64,000 nt of DNA, taken from the NCBI GenBank assembly GCA_023433505.1, contig JAEZCO010000031.1, positions 1 to 64,000 on the forward strand, read 5' to 3'. This stretch comes from Bacillota bacterium (GTDB lineage: Bacteria > Bacillota > Clostridia > Acetivibrionales > DTU013). Position 1 is the first letter of the stretch. The number at the start of each line of letters is the position of its first letter. The translations under genes and the position numbers were made by a program. Of the stretch, positions 25,622 through 33,617 are shown piece after piece. The notes beneath the pieces were generated by a model, which was not told the origin of the DNA, searched no databases, and saw only the letters and a program-made list of their open reading frames with translations.

Positions 25622-25715
25622 TGCGTATCCCTTTATTGGTAAATTTCGGTTCATGCGATTACCGTGCTAATTGTTCCAATACGACTATCCCCTAACTGCA
25701 ATGTATAAAATACAG

Positions 25716-28700
25716 TTATTTTAGGACTATTTCAATAAAGCGTTTGAATATAACCGCAACCTCCGCCCGTGTTGCTGTTTCCTTCGGTGCAAAGCTGTTG
25801 CCGTTGCGCCCTGTGATGATGCCGGTCTGCTGGCAGTACAATGCTGCTGCCTGCGCCCAGGTAGGAATCTGGGATGCATCGGAATAGCTCAGCGTCCCCC
25901 CAGCCTTGATATCAGAGGAAACCTTCATGAACTCAGCAAAACGATAGAGCATCACTACCATTTCCTGGCGTGTAACCTGGCGGTCCGGCTGAAATTTACT
26001 TCCGCCTATACCCTGGATGATACCCTTTTCAGAGCACCAGTCTATATATGAGCCATACCAACTGCTGTAGTTGCAGTCAGTAAAAGCATGTACTCCTTTT
26101 GTTCCAAGCGGACCATAGCTCCTCTCATAGAGACGCCCGATGACAGTCGCCAGCATAGCGCGGGTCATGCCTGCATCAGGAGAGAATATTCTGTCGCCTG
26201 TCCCAACAAAGGTTTCCCTTTCCGTAACGAAGTCGATATAGGCCTTTCCCCAATGACTTTTAATGTCCTTAAAGTCCTTGGGATTTTCCTCGAACAGCAC
26301 GGTCTTCCCTTCAGGTGCTATATATTTCATAGAGCCTGAGGCATCGGAAGCAAAGCCGACAAACACCTTCTTGCCGCTGTCATTATAGTAATATGGCAGT
26401 CCGGATACATTCCCGCTTTTTGTAAATACCACTGAGATTGTATGTGCCTCTGTAATGTTCGAGAAGGTATAGCTGCTGACTGCACCCATACTCTTTGCGT
26501 CCACCAGAACATCGGAGATGATATAGCCCTTATCAGGTGTTATCGTAAAGGTCTTGCTGCCTCCCTTTGCCACATTGACTGTGCCATTGGGACTAATGCT
26601 TCCTCCTACAATACTTGTCGGAACCGTAATATTGTAGCTTGTTACGGCAGAAGCTCCGCCGGGGGGGTTGGTATTGCCAGAACCGTCGCCGGTGCTGTAT
26701 GCAACCGCATAGGTGGAGAAGTTTTTTGCCCAGATGATAATCTGGCTGTCGGCCGTATTAAGCATATACCCCTCGCCTGCCGGAGTTGCTGTCGAATAGG
26801 CGAGCTGTGTCATTGCCTGTGCAGCTGCTCCGTGGTACCTGTAAACAGTCACATTGCTTTTGCAGGATAAATCGTAAGGGATAATGATTTTCAGGAGGTT
26901 CGGCACTGTGTCAAGAGTCGTACGCGCATCAGTGTCCACCTGGTGGAATACCGTCATCTCAAGATACATGTCAATGGTCTTTCCTGAAGCTGCCGTCTGC
27001 AGGTCATTTGCGCCAGGCGCTGCAGTACCCTTATTCTCAACCTCCAGGGTGACTTTGATGGTTTTCCCATTGCTGACGTCTGCGGCATCCTCCGGCGTGA
27101 ATTGGCTGTTGAGCCCATCCACTACGACACTGGGTGTGTCATTTCCCTTGACGTCCACGATGCTGCTCTTGTTTCCTGCCGGCAGGACGATGTAGGTGTT
27201 TCCGAAATCGTAGCTGCCGTTCTTCACTGTGACGCACACCGTCACTGTCTTGCCATCCTTGCTTACCACAAGGTTGTATGTGCCGTTGGGCACTCCGTTT
27301 AAATTGAAGTTTCCGTTTTCATCGGTTGTGACCGTCCCGCCAAACTGTGTGTTGCCCTGCATCAGCTTCACCGCTGCACCGGAAACATTGTTTGGCGTCG
27401 GGGTCGTGTCATCCACCACCTTGCCGGTGATAGAGTAGGCCGTTGTGATCCACCGTGCATAAAGCGGCAAATTCCTGCTTACCGTATCGCTAGAAAAACT
27501 CCATGGATCAAGGCAGGCGGTATCCTTGTACCAGCCGGCGAAGGTATAGCCTGTCCGTGTGGGAGTTTGGTCAAATGACATGGCGGCATTGTGAATTGCG
27601 TCTGTTTTGGTTGCAAAAACCGGCGCCCCTGCATAGTTATTGCTGAAGGTAACCGTGTTAGTCCATTTTGCATAGAAGGTCCTAGCCCCCATATCGGAAG
27701 CTGTTATTTGCGTAACCGGCTCTCCGGAGAAATCCTCATTCGCATACCAGCCTGCAAACGTTGCATTGGCCAGTGAAACCTCCCTTGGCAGCATTACTGG
27801 AGTACCGTAAGTATAGGTATTCACATTTCCGCTGTTGATGGTTCCGCCGTTTGCGTTCAGTGTGACCGTATAGGCAGATGAGCCGGTAATCGCACAAAGT
27901 ACGTCGGCAGCACTGTTTACCGTCAGTATAAGTTCATTTGCTCCCAGCTCCTCCGCAGTCTTTCCGCTTGTACCGGCACCGGACCACAGGTATGTATAGG
28001 AACTGGCACCTGCTCCTGTTGCAGTAAGTATAACCTGCTTTCCGGCAAGCACTTTTGCACCGCTCGCAAAAGGCGTCCCTCCTATATGAGCCCCTATTGT
28101 GCTGCCCGACGCCGGACCGCTTTGCGCAAAATTGAAGCTCACAGTATAATAGTTCACGGTATCTGCGGCAGCAGCCGCTCCATTGACGGTGACTGTCTTG
28201 CCTGTATCTTCGCCATTGATATAAATATTATAAGTGCCGTTCAATACGGACGCTGTGTATACTGCGTTTACGGAACTGACAGCAGTTGCCTTTGTGCTTC
28301 CGTTTTGCCTTAATTCAACCGCACCCGGAGCTGCAGCAGCGGAATCATTGAGCCTTGTGATAACTGTTGCAGTATAAGTAACGCTTAGAGCAGCCTCGCC
28401 GGAAATAGCGGAAGCCTCAACAGAGTCTTCGGTATTAGTTACTACGCAGCGGTACCTTGAGCCGTCGTCTGCTGCCGATGTATTGCTGATGGAGAGAGTA
28501 GGTGAAGTGGCACCGCCAATATTCATCCATACTCCGTCGATATATTTCTGCCACTGATAAGTACCTCCTTCGCCGGGAGAGGAAACCGCTACTGCAAACT
28601 CCGCTGTCCCGCCTGCGGCAACAGATGCGTTTGCAGGCTGGGCAGAGATGACCGGGGCGTTGACCCATTTGGCATAGAATACTTTGTCTCCTGTATTGGC

Positions 28701-31397
28701 CGCAGTGATCTGTGTTATCCTTTGACCGTTGAGTTCCGCATTGGCGTACCAACCTGCAAATACCGCATTCCCCTTGGTAACATCAGTAGGCAGGGCTACA
28801 GGAGTACCATAGTTATAGGTGCTTATATTTCCGCTGTTGATGGTCCCGCCATTCGCGTTCAGGATAATTGCATAGGATGCCGAGCCGGTGACAGTGCAAA
28901 GGGCATCTACCGTATCGTTCACAACCAGCGTCAGGGTATTTGCCGTCTGACCTCCGGTCCCGTCACCCGACCACAGGTAGGTGTAAGAATTGGCACCCTC
29001 ACCGGCTCCGGTCACAGTGATGGTGACTGTCTTGCCGGCAAGTACGGTGCCTCCGCTTGTATGCTCAGCTTCCCCAACCGCAGCCGCTATCGTGCTTCCG
29101 GACGCCAGTCCGCTGTCCGCCACAGAATAGTTCACCGTGTAGTAGTTTACTGTCTCTCCGGCAGCTGCAGCCCCGCTGATAACCACATCCTTTCCGGTAT
29201 CTTCGCCGTTGATGTAGATGTCATAGGTGCCGTTGAGCACAGAGACAGTATAAACGCCTGCGGTGCCTCCGCCGCTTTCGGCAGTGGCTTTTTTTCCGCC
29301 GCCCTGCCACAGCTCGACTACTCCCGGAGCATTGGCGCCGGTACCGTCGATACAGGTGTTTACCGTCGCGGTATAGGCCACGTGCAGCGAAGCTGCATCG
29401 GAGACTATAGATTCATGCGTTTCACCGACTGTATTGGTCACCACGCACCGGTACCGGGTTCCGTCGTCAGCCGATGTCACATTGCTGACGGACAGGGCCG
29501 CCGATGTTGCATCATCAATATTCATCCATTCTCCATTCATATCCTTCTGCCACTGGTAAGAGTTGCCTGTAATAGGATAAGAAATTGCAATGGAGAATTC
29601 CGCCGTCGATCCGGCGGCAACAGTCCGGTCAACCGGCTGGGTTGATATAACCGGCTGGACCGCGCTGTCCGGAGGTGTAGTAAAGGAGGCGGTGGCGACT
29701 GAAGATTCGTTGCCGGCTTTATCTACCGCAATAATATGGATATAATAGCCCGTTTCAACCTCCAGCATACTTATGTCTGCCGACGGGTTTTCCTCAATAC
29801 TGCCGGTGCTTTTTACAGCGCTAGCCGCAGCAGTGCTGTTATTGTCAATAAGGACAACATAATGATCTATTCCGGTTGTCACCGTTGCGCTTGTTTCATC
29901 CGATTCCACCACGCTGTTTCCGTCGGGGGAAACCTCTTTTAGCTTATAGGTATAGGAGCTTCCGTTGTCCGAGGGTGCGGCCCAGCTGACATAGGAGCTA
30001 TCCGCAGCCAAAGTACTTGCGTCTACCGCGTCAGGAGCCGCAAAATCCTGGGACATGTGGTCGGCAGCCTCATTATTCGTCGTAATCTGTGAAAGGTAGT
30101 AGAGAGTATTCACAATTATTTTCTGTTCATCCAGTGTGGCAGGCTCGGCGTTGGCGCTATGCCCGGTCTGCACCATAGCGCAATTGTTCCAGGTGGTCAG
30201 ATAGAAGTTATTGGTGCCTCTCCCGTTTCCGGTGTTTTCCGGCCACTGAGGAAAATATTTGAACCATACATCTCCCATTGCCAGCTGACGATAGCTATGG
30301 GACGAGGGAGTATGGAGCTGCGCCCCTATGTCCCCCAGGGAGTAAGGGAAATTTGACAGCAGCCCTCTCTTGTTAACCACAACCACGTTGCCTGGGTATG
30401 AATCGCCATATTCGGTCCCGTTAGCAACATCCATATTCAGATATTCCATGGCGATAGTTCTAAAATTGGGATGAGCGCCCATTGCCGTATCGTGCCCCAT
30501 TAAAACTCCACCGCCATAATTCAGGAAAGATTTTACGGCACTCAGTGTCGCATCCTCCTGCCCATACCCGGGCATCCACGGAAAATCGTCATAGTTGGGG
30601 AAACCCAAATCCATGCCATTATTTGCGTCGCTGGCACCAAAATAGACGGCATCATATTTGTAATTTCCTGCGCTGTCCTTGAGATAGTCGTCTGCATGCC
30701 CGTTAAAATCCGACAATCTGACTTTGTCCACACCCATCGTATATTGTACGCCGTCAACAACCGGGCTTCCCACCTTATACTCCTCTCCGGGCACCGGAGT
30801 TTCCATCCAGCCCTTAAGTGTGTCGGAAAAGCTAATATCTGGATAGACATTAAGCACCTTGATATTCGATTTCGCCGGAATGGTCTGGTAAACATCGTTT
30901 CCGTCAGCATCCTTCTGGTAGATCATATAATGATCGGAGCTGCTGTTTGATACCCAGGAAAGCTCTACATAGTTTCTGCCCGTATTGGCCGCAGCAGTCA
31001 ATACAGGTTTGACCGTAAGAGCTGCCGGTGCCGAAACATTGCCGCTGCCGTCCACGGCATATACCTGATACTGCCCTGCCGACATCCCGCCCACATAGCA
31101 AGCTTCCGGTACGGTAGCCTCGCGCTGCATTCTGAACAATTGCGCCGTCTGAAGGTCCGCCGCATTTGCATAATCAGCCGCAGCTTTGGGAACAACGTAT
31201 ACGGTCCCATCTGCGCTGCTTGTGACCTCGGCATATTCCTGGCTTCCCTCTGCGCTGACATTGAATATGGCCGGCGCTACGGTAACCGTGGGGCTATCCC
31301 CTCCCGCAAATGCCGCCTGCGGCAGAACCCCCGCCATAAGCAGAATGGCCGTAAGGAGCGCCAATATACGCTTCCCTTTTTTCTTCATTCGTTTCAT
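25716..31397 (-). CDS. Giant multidomain cell-surface protein with SLH anchor
   Basis: 1893 residues. Signal peptide (KKKGKRILALLTAILLMAGVLPQAAFA); a DUF5057-like N-terminal enzyme-like region (about 190-440, with YDAVYFGASDANNG and GGGVLMGHDTAMGAH); a fibronectin-like segment; then two copies of a module made of an Ig-like domain (STQPVDRTVAAGSTAEFSIA / SAQPANASVAAGGTAEFAVA), a beta-rich GTYDIYINGEDTGK unit and an InlB-type repeat (ILNANGGTI...TFAGWYAN). A further InlB repeat, a CarboxypepD-reg/Cna-B-like unit (YSITGKVVDDT) and a divergent InlB unit follow. Three SLH domains (about 1705-1893) end the protein and bind secondary cell wall polymer. Preceded by a SARP-type promoter. Confidence 0.9.
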   Translation of the reverse strand: MKRMKKKGKRILALLTAILLMAGVLPQAAFAGGDSPTVTVAPAIFNVSAEGSQEYAEVTSSADGTVYVVPKAAADYANAADLQTAQLFRMQREATVPEACYVGGMSAGQYQVYAVDGSGNVSAPAALTVKPVLTAAANTGRNYVELSWVSNSSSDHYMIYQKDADGNDVYQTIPAKSNIKVLNVYPDISFSDTLKGWMETPVPGEEYKVGSPVVDGVQYTMGVDKVRLSDFNGHADDYLKDSAGNYKYDAVYFGASDANNGMDLGFPNYDDFPWMPGYGQEDATLSAVKSFLNYGGGVLMGHDTAMGAHPNFRTIAMEYLNMDVANGTEYGDSYPGNVVVVNKRGLLSNFPYSLGDIGAQLHTPSSHSYRQLAMGDVWFKYFPQWPENTGNGRGTNNFYLTTWNNCAMVQTGHSANAEPATLDEQKIIVNTLYYLSQITTNNEAADHMSQDFAAPDAVDASTLAADSSYVSWAAPSDNGSSYTYKLKEVSPDGNSVVESDETSATVTTGIDHYVVLIDNNSTAAASAVKSTGSIEENPSADISMLEVETGYYIHIIAVDKAGNESSVATASFTTPPDSAVQPVISTQPVDRTVAAGSTAEFSIAISYPITGNSYQWQKDMNGEWMNIDDATSAALSVSNVTSADDGTRYRCVVTNTVGETHESIVSDAASLHVAYTATVNTCIDGTGANAPGVVELWQGGGKKATAESGGGTAGVYTVSVLNGTYDIYINGEDTGKDVVISGAAAAGETVNYYTVNYSVADSGLASGSTIAAAVGEAEHTSGGTVLAGKTVTITVTGAGEGANSYTYLWSGDGTGGQTANTLTLVVNDTVDALCTVTGSASYAIILNANGGTINSGNISTYNYGTPVALPTDVTKGNAVFAGWYANAELNGQRITQITAANTGDKVFYAKWVNAPVISAQPANASVAAGGTAEFAVAVSSPGEGGTYQWQKYIDGVWMNIGGATSPTLSISNTSAADDGSRYRCVVTNTEDSVEASAISGEAALSVTYTATVITRLNDSAAAAPGAVELRQNGSTKATAVSSVNAVYTASVLNGTYNIYINGEDTGKTVTVNGAAAAADTVNYYTVSFNFAQSGPASGSTIGAHIGGTPFASGAKVLAGKQVILTATGAGASSYTYLWSGAGTSGKTAEELGANELILTVNSAADVLCAITGSSAYTVTLNANGGTINSGNVNTYTYGTPVMLPREVSLANATFAGWYANEDFSGEPVTQITASDMGARTFYAKWTNTVTFSNNYAGAPVFATKTDAIHNAAMSFDQTPTRTGYTFAGWYKDTACLDPWSFSSDTVSRNLPLYARWITTAYSITGKVVDDTTPTPNNVSGAAVKLMQGNTQFGGTVTTDENGNFNLNGVPNGTYNLVVSKDGKTVTVCVTVKNGSYDFGNTYIVLPAGNKSSIVDVKGNDTPSVVVDGLNSQFTPEDAADVSNGKTIKVTLEVENKGTAAPGANDLQTAASGKTIDMYLEMTVFHQVDTDARTTLDTVPNLLKIIIPYDLSCKSNVTVYRYHGAAAQAMTQLAYSTATPAGEGYMLNTADSQIIIWAKNFSTYAVAYSTGDGSGNTNPPGGASAVTSYNITVPTSIVGGSISPNGTVNVAKGGSKTFTITPDKGYIISDVLVDAKSMGAVSSYTFSNITEAHTISVVFTKSGNVSGLPYYYNDSGKKVFVGFASDASGSMKYIAPEGKTVLFEENPKDFKDIKSHWGKAYIDFVTERETFVGTGDRIFSPDAGMTRAMLATVIGRLYERSYGPLGTKGVHAFTDCNYSSWYGSYIDWCSEKGIIQGIGGSKFQPDRQVTRQEMVVMLYRFAEFMKVSSDIKAGGTLSYSDASQIPTWAQAAALYCQQTGIITGRNGNSFAPKETATRAEVAVIFKRFIEIVLK

Positions 31398-31553
31398 CCT
31401 TAGAATCCTCCATTTCCTGTAATTGATATTTTCTTGCGCATATATCCGCTATGCGGCTTTTTATTTGTGGTCTGCAAATTAGAAAACATGCTGCTCCTTC
31501 ACACTCCTTTAAGCTGCTTATAAAATTTACGTTTATATAAAGCTTTAGCTTTC

Positions 31554-31587
31554 ATTGTACGAAAGACCACTTACAAACTACTTACAA
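31554..31587 (-). promoter_or_regulatory. SARP-type direct-repeat promoter of the SLH gene
   Basis: Plus-strand CTTACAA at 31570-31576 and 31581-31587 (4-bp spacer, 11-bp period), then 10 bp to the minus-strand -10 TACAAT at 31554-31559. Heptamer repeats on one DNA face next to the -10 replace the -35, as for SARP activators. The same arrangement precedes the response regulator gene at 32538. Confidence 0.65.
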
Positions 31588-31665
31588 AAAGTGATATAAA
31601 ATCATAAATTTCATCATTTTATTCCGTTTATTTTAGCCGTCTCCCGGCAAAGGTTTACTTTTTCC

Positions 31666-32538
31666 TTATGCCGTAGCAGCTCCCTCTTGGAGACGGTCAA
31701 ACATGGAAAGGTACTCTCCGGCGGGTGCCTGCCCACAGCCATTCTTCCCCCTCCAGGTATTCGCCTCGATGGCGGCTCAAAGCATTTTGGGCATCTGCTG
31801 CGGAGCCTGACCGGCAAAAGACCTTATAATGCTCCTCAAAGGTTTTGACATCCCATGCCGCTGTCCCTACCTTCATGGAATACCGCTCCCCGGAGTAGTT
31901 GATTGCAATCTGTGTGCATCCTGCATCCCTTAAGCCTTTTCTAATGGCATGCAGGCAGATTTGCAGGTAGTCTACCGCCCGTTCCGGCATATGCTCGGTC
32001 CAAAGTTCATCACAGAGCTTGTATTTTGACAGCCATTTGCCTTCATTTTGTAAGAAATATGCCATCAGCTCTTTTGCTTTTGAACGTCTCCATTTGACCT
32101 CCTTGTCTCCCACAGTAACTCTAAAGCCTCCAAAGCATTGGATCTGACAGCAGTCCTCCTGTTTTTTTAGCCGGACACCAATTTTCGCCGCAAGCTTGTC
32201 TACCGCCTTATCCAATCTTTCCGGCCGGATAGGCTTTAGCATATAATCAATGGCGTTTACCTCAAAGGCTTGAGTGGCATAGTAATTGAATGCCGTAATA
32301 AAGACCACTTCTATGTCCGGGTTTACCGCAGCAAGCCGCTCGGCAAGCTCTATTCCGTTCAGTCCGGCCATTTTAATATCCAGAAAGGCACAGTCCGGCC
32401 TGGTGGAGAGCAGCTCCTCCAGTGCCTCCTGCGGCTGCGTATAAGAGCCGACTACTTCAATGTGCTTTTGTCCCTCAGCATGGCCTCCAGCTTCTTCAGC
32501 AGGACCGCCTCGTCGTCTACCAGTATTGCCCTCAGCAT
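31666..32538 (-). pseudogene. SARP-type (receiver-BTAD) response regulator 1, frameshifted
   Basis: Begins ATG at 32538 with MLRAILVDDEAVLLKKLEAM, aligned to regulator 2, then runs into a stop. Adding one A in the A4 tract at 32466-32469 restores KKHIEVVGSY and the rest of the receiver (Asp in CAFLDIKMAGLNG; Lys in DYMLKPIRPERL), a winged helix (WRRSKAKELMAYFLQNEGKW) and a BTAD domain (DYLQICLHAIRKGLRDAG). A second shift near 31718-31722 changes the C-terminus; the restored end reads EYLSMFDRLQEGAATA to 31666. Both sites are short homopolymers, so these could be sequence errors. Preceded by its own SARP-type promoter. Confidence 0.75.
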
Positions 32539-32610
32539 ATTTGCTCCTCCTTTCATCCCTTCTAACCCCTGGCCTCACGGTGGTAATGCTTTCCATGGCA
32601 GGTTATATGA

Positions 32611-32644
32611 AGTATACGGAATACCACTTACAAACCGCTTACAA
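32611..32644 (-). promoter_or_regulatory. SARP-type direct-repeat promoter of response regulator 1
   Basis: CTTACAA at 32627-32633 and 32638-32644 with a 4-bp spacer, then 10 bp to -10 TATACT (minus strand, 32611-32616). Layout and heptamers are identical to the SLH-gene promoter, which points to one activator for both and to positive autoregulation. Confidence 0.65.
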
Positions 32645-32682
32645 AAAGCGACAGGAGACAGCGTTATTCGCTGTCTCCTGTC
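32643..32682 (-). terminator. Terminator of the kinase-regulator 2 operon
   Basis: Perfect 14-bp stem GACAGGAGACAGCG / CGCTGTCTCCTGTC with a 5-nt loop, then GCTTTTTG on the minus strand, 24 bp past the regulator 2 stop. Its T-run overlaps the first base pairs of the neighbouring SARP-type repeat. Confidence 0.9.
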
Positions 32683-32705
32683 ATAAATCCCTGATATTTA
32701 CATAG

Positions 32706-33617
32706 TTATATTTTGTATTCGGCAGTCTGCCACCTCTCCTTCCGGTTTTTAGCAACTGCTGTTTTCAGCCGGTCATATTTGCAGATATACTCTTCACGCA
32801 AAATATCCGACCAAAGCCAATCCTCTCCTTCCAGATATTCGCCCCGGCAGTGGCTCATAGCCTGTTCGGCCGATTCTATCACCCCCGTTTTTCTAAAGGC
32901 CTCATATTCTTCGTCAAATTGCCTCTGATCCCAACAGGCTTCCTTCACCCGTATGGCATACCTGTCATTGGAGTACTCAATTGCGATCTGTACACAGCCT
33001 GCCTCTCTTAAGGTCTTTCTCAAGGCGTGCAGGCATATCTGAAGGTACGACAGAGCCTGCTCCGGAGAATATCCGGGCCATAATTCCTCACACAGCCTGT
33101 ACTTTGACAACCACCGTCCCTCATGCTGCAAAAGATAGGCCAAAAGCTCCCTTGCCCTGGACCGGCTCCACTTGATGGCATTGCCGCCCGTCGCGACCTC
33201 GAACATCCCAAAGCACCATACTTTACAGGTACTTTCAATGGGCTTTGGGTTCAAACTCCTTTTTTCCAAGAGCCTGCTCACCGCCCGGTTCAACCGCTCC
33301 GGCCGGATAGGCTTCAGCAGATAATCTATTGCGTTCACATCAAAGGCTTGGGCGGCATAATGATTGTATGCGGTTATAAATACAATCTCCAACTCCGGGC
33401 CCAGGGACATAAGGCGTTCCGCCAGCTCTATTCCGCTGAGTCCCGGCATCTCAATGTCTAAAAATGCACAGTCCGGCGCAGCTTCGGGTATATCCCGGAG
33501 GGCATCCATCGGATCCGTATAGGCACCCACAACTTCAATATGCTCATTCTCTTCCATGATCGATTTTAGTTTTTTCAGAATGACAGGCTCATCATCTACC
33601 AATATCGCCCTCAGCAT
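32706..33617 (-). CDS. SARP-type (receiver-BTAD) response regulator 2
   Basis: 303 residues: receiver (MLRAILVDDEPVILKKLKSI; Asp in CAFLDIEMPGLSG; Lys in DYLLKPIRPERL), a winged-helix domain (KWSRSRARELLAYLLQHEGR) and a C-terminal BTAD helical domain (SYLQICLHALRKTLREAG). BTAD/SARP proteins bind heptameric direct repeats and activate transcription. The start overlaps the kinase gene by 26 bp, so kinase and regulator are translationally coupled and are probable partners. Intact paralogue of the frameshifted regulator 1; predicted targets are the two direct-repeat promoters at 31554 and 32611. Confidence 0.9.
   Translation of the reverse strand: MLRAILVDDEPVILKKLKSIMEENEHIEVVGAYTDPMDALRDIPEAAPDCAFLDIEMPGLSGIELAERLMSLGPELEIVFITAYNHYAAQAFDVNAIDYLLKPIRPERLNRAVSRLLEKRSLNPKPIESTCKVWCFGMFEVATGGNAIKWSRSRARELLAYLLQHEGRWLSKYRLCEELWPGYSPEQALSYLQICLHALRKTLREAGCVQIAIEYSNDRYAIRVKEACWDQRQFDEEYEAFRKTGVIESAEQAMSHCRGEYLEGEDWLWSDILREEYICKYDRLKTAVAKNRKERWQTAEYKI

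Noticed and set aside
28722..29645. 307-codon plus-strand frame inside the SLH gene
   Set aside because: Antisense shadow of repetitive Ig/InlB modules; the minus-strand protein is well supported.
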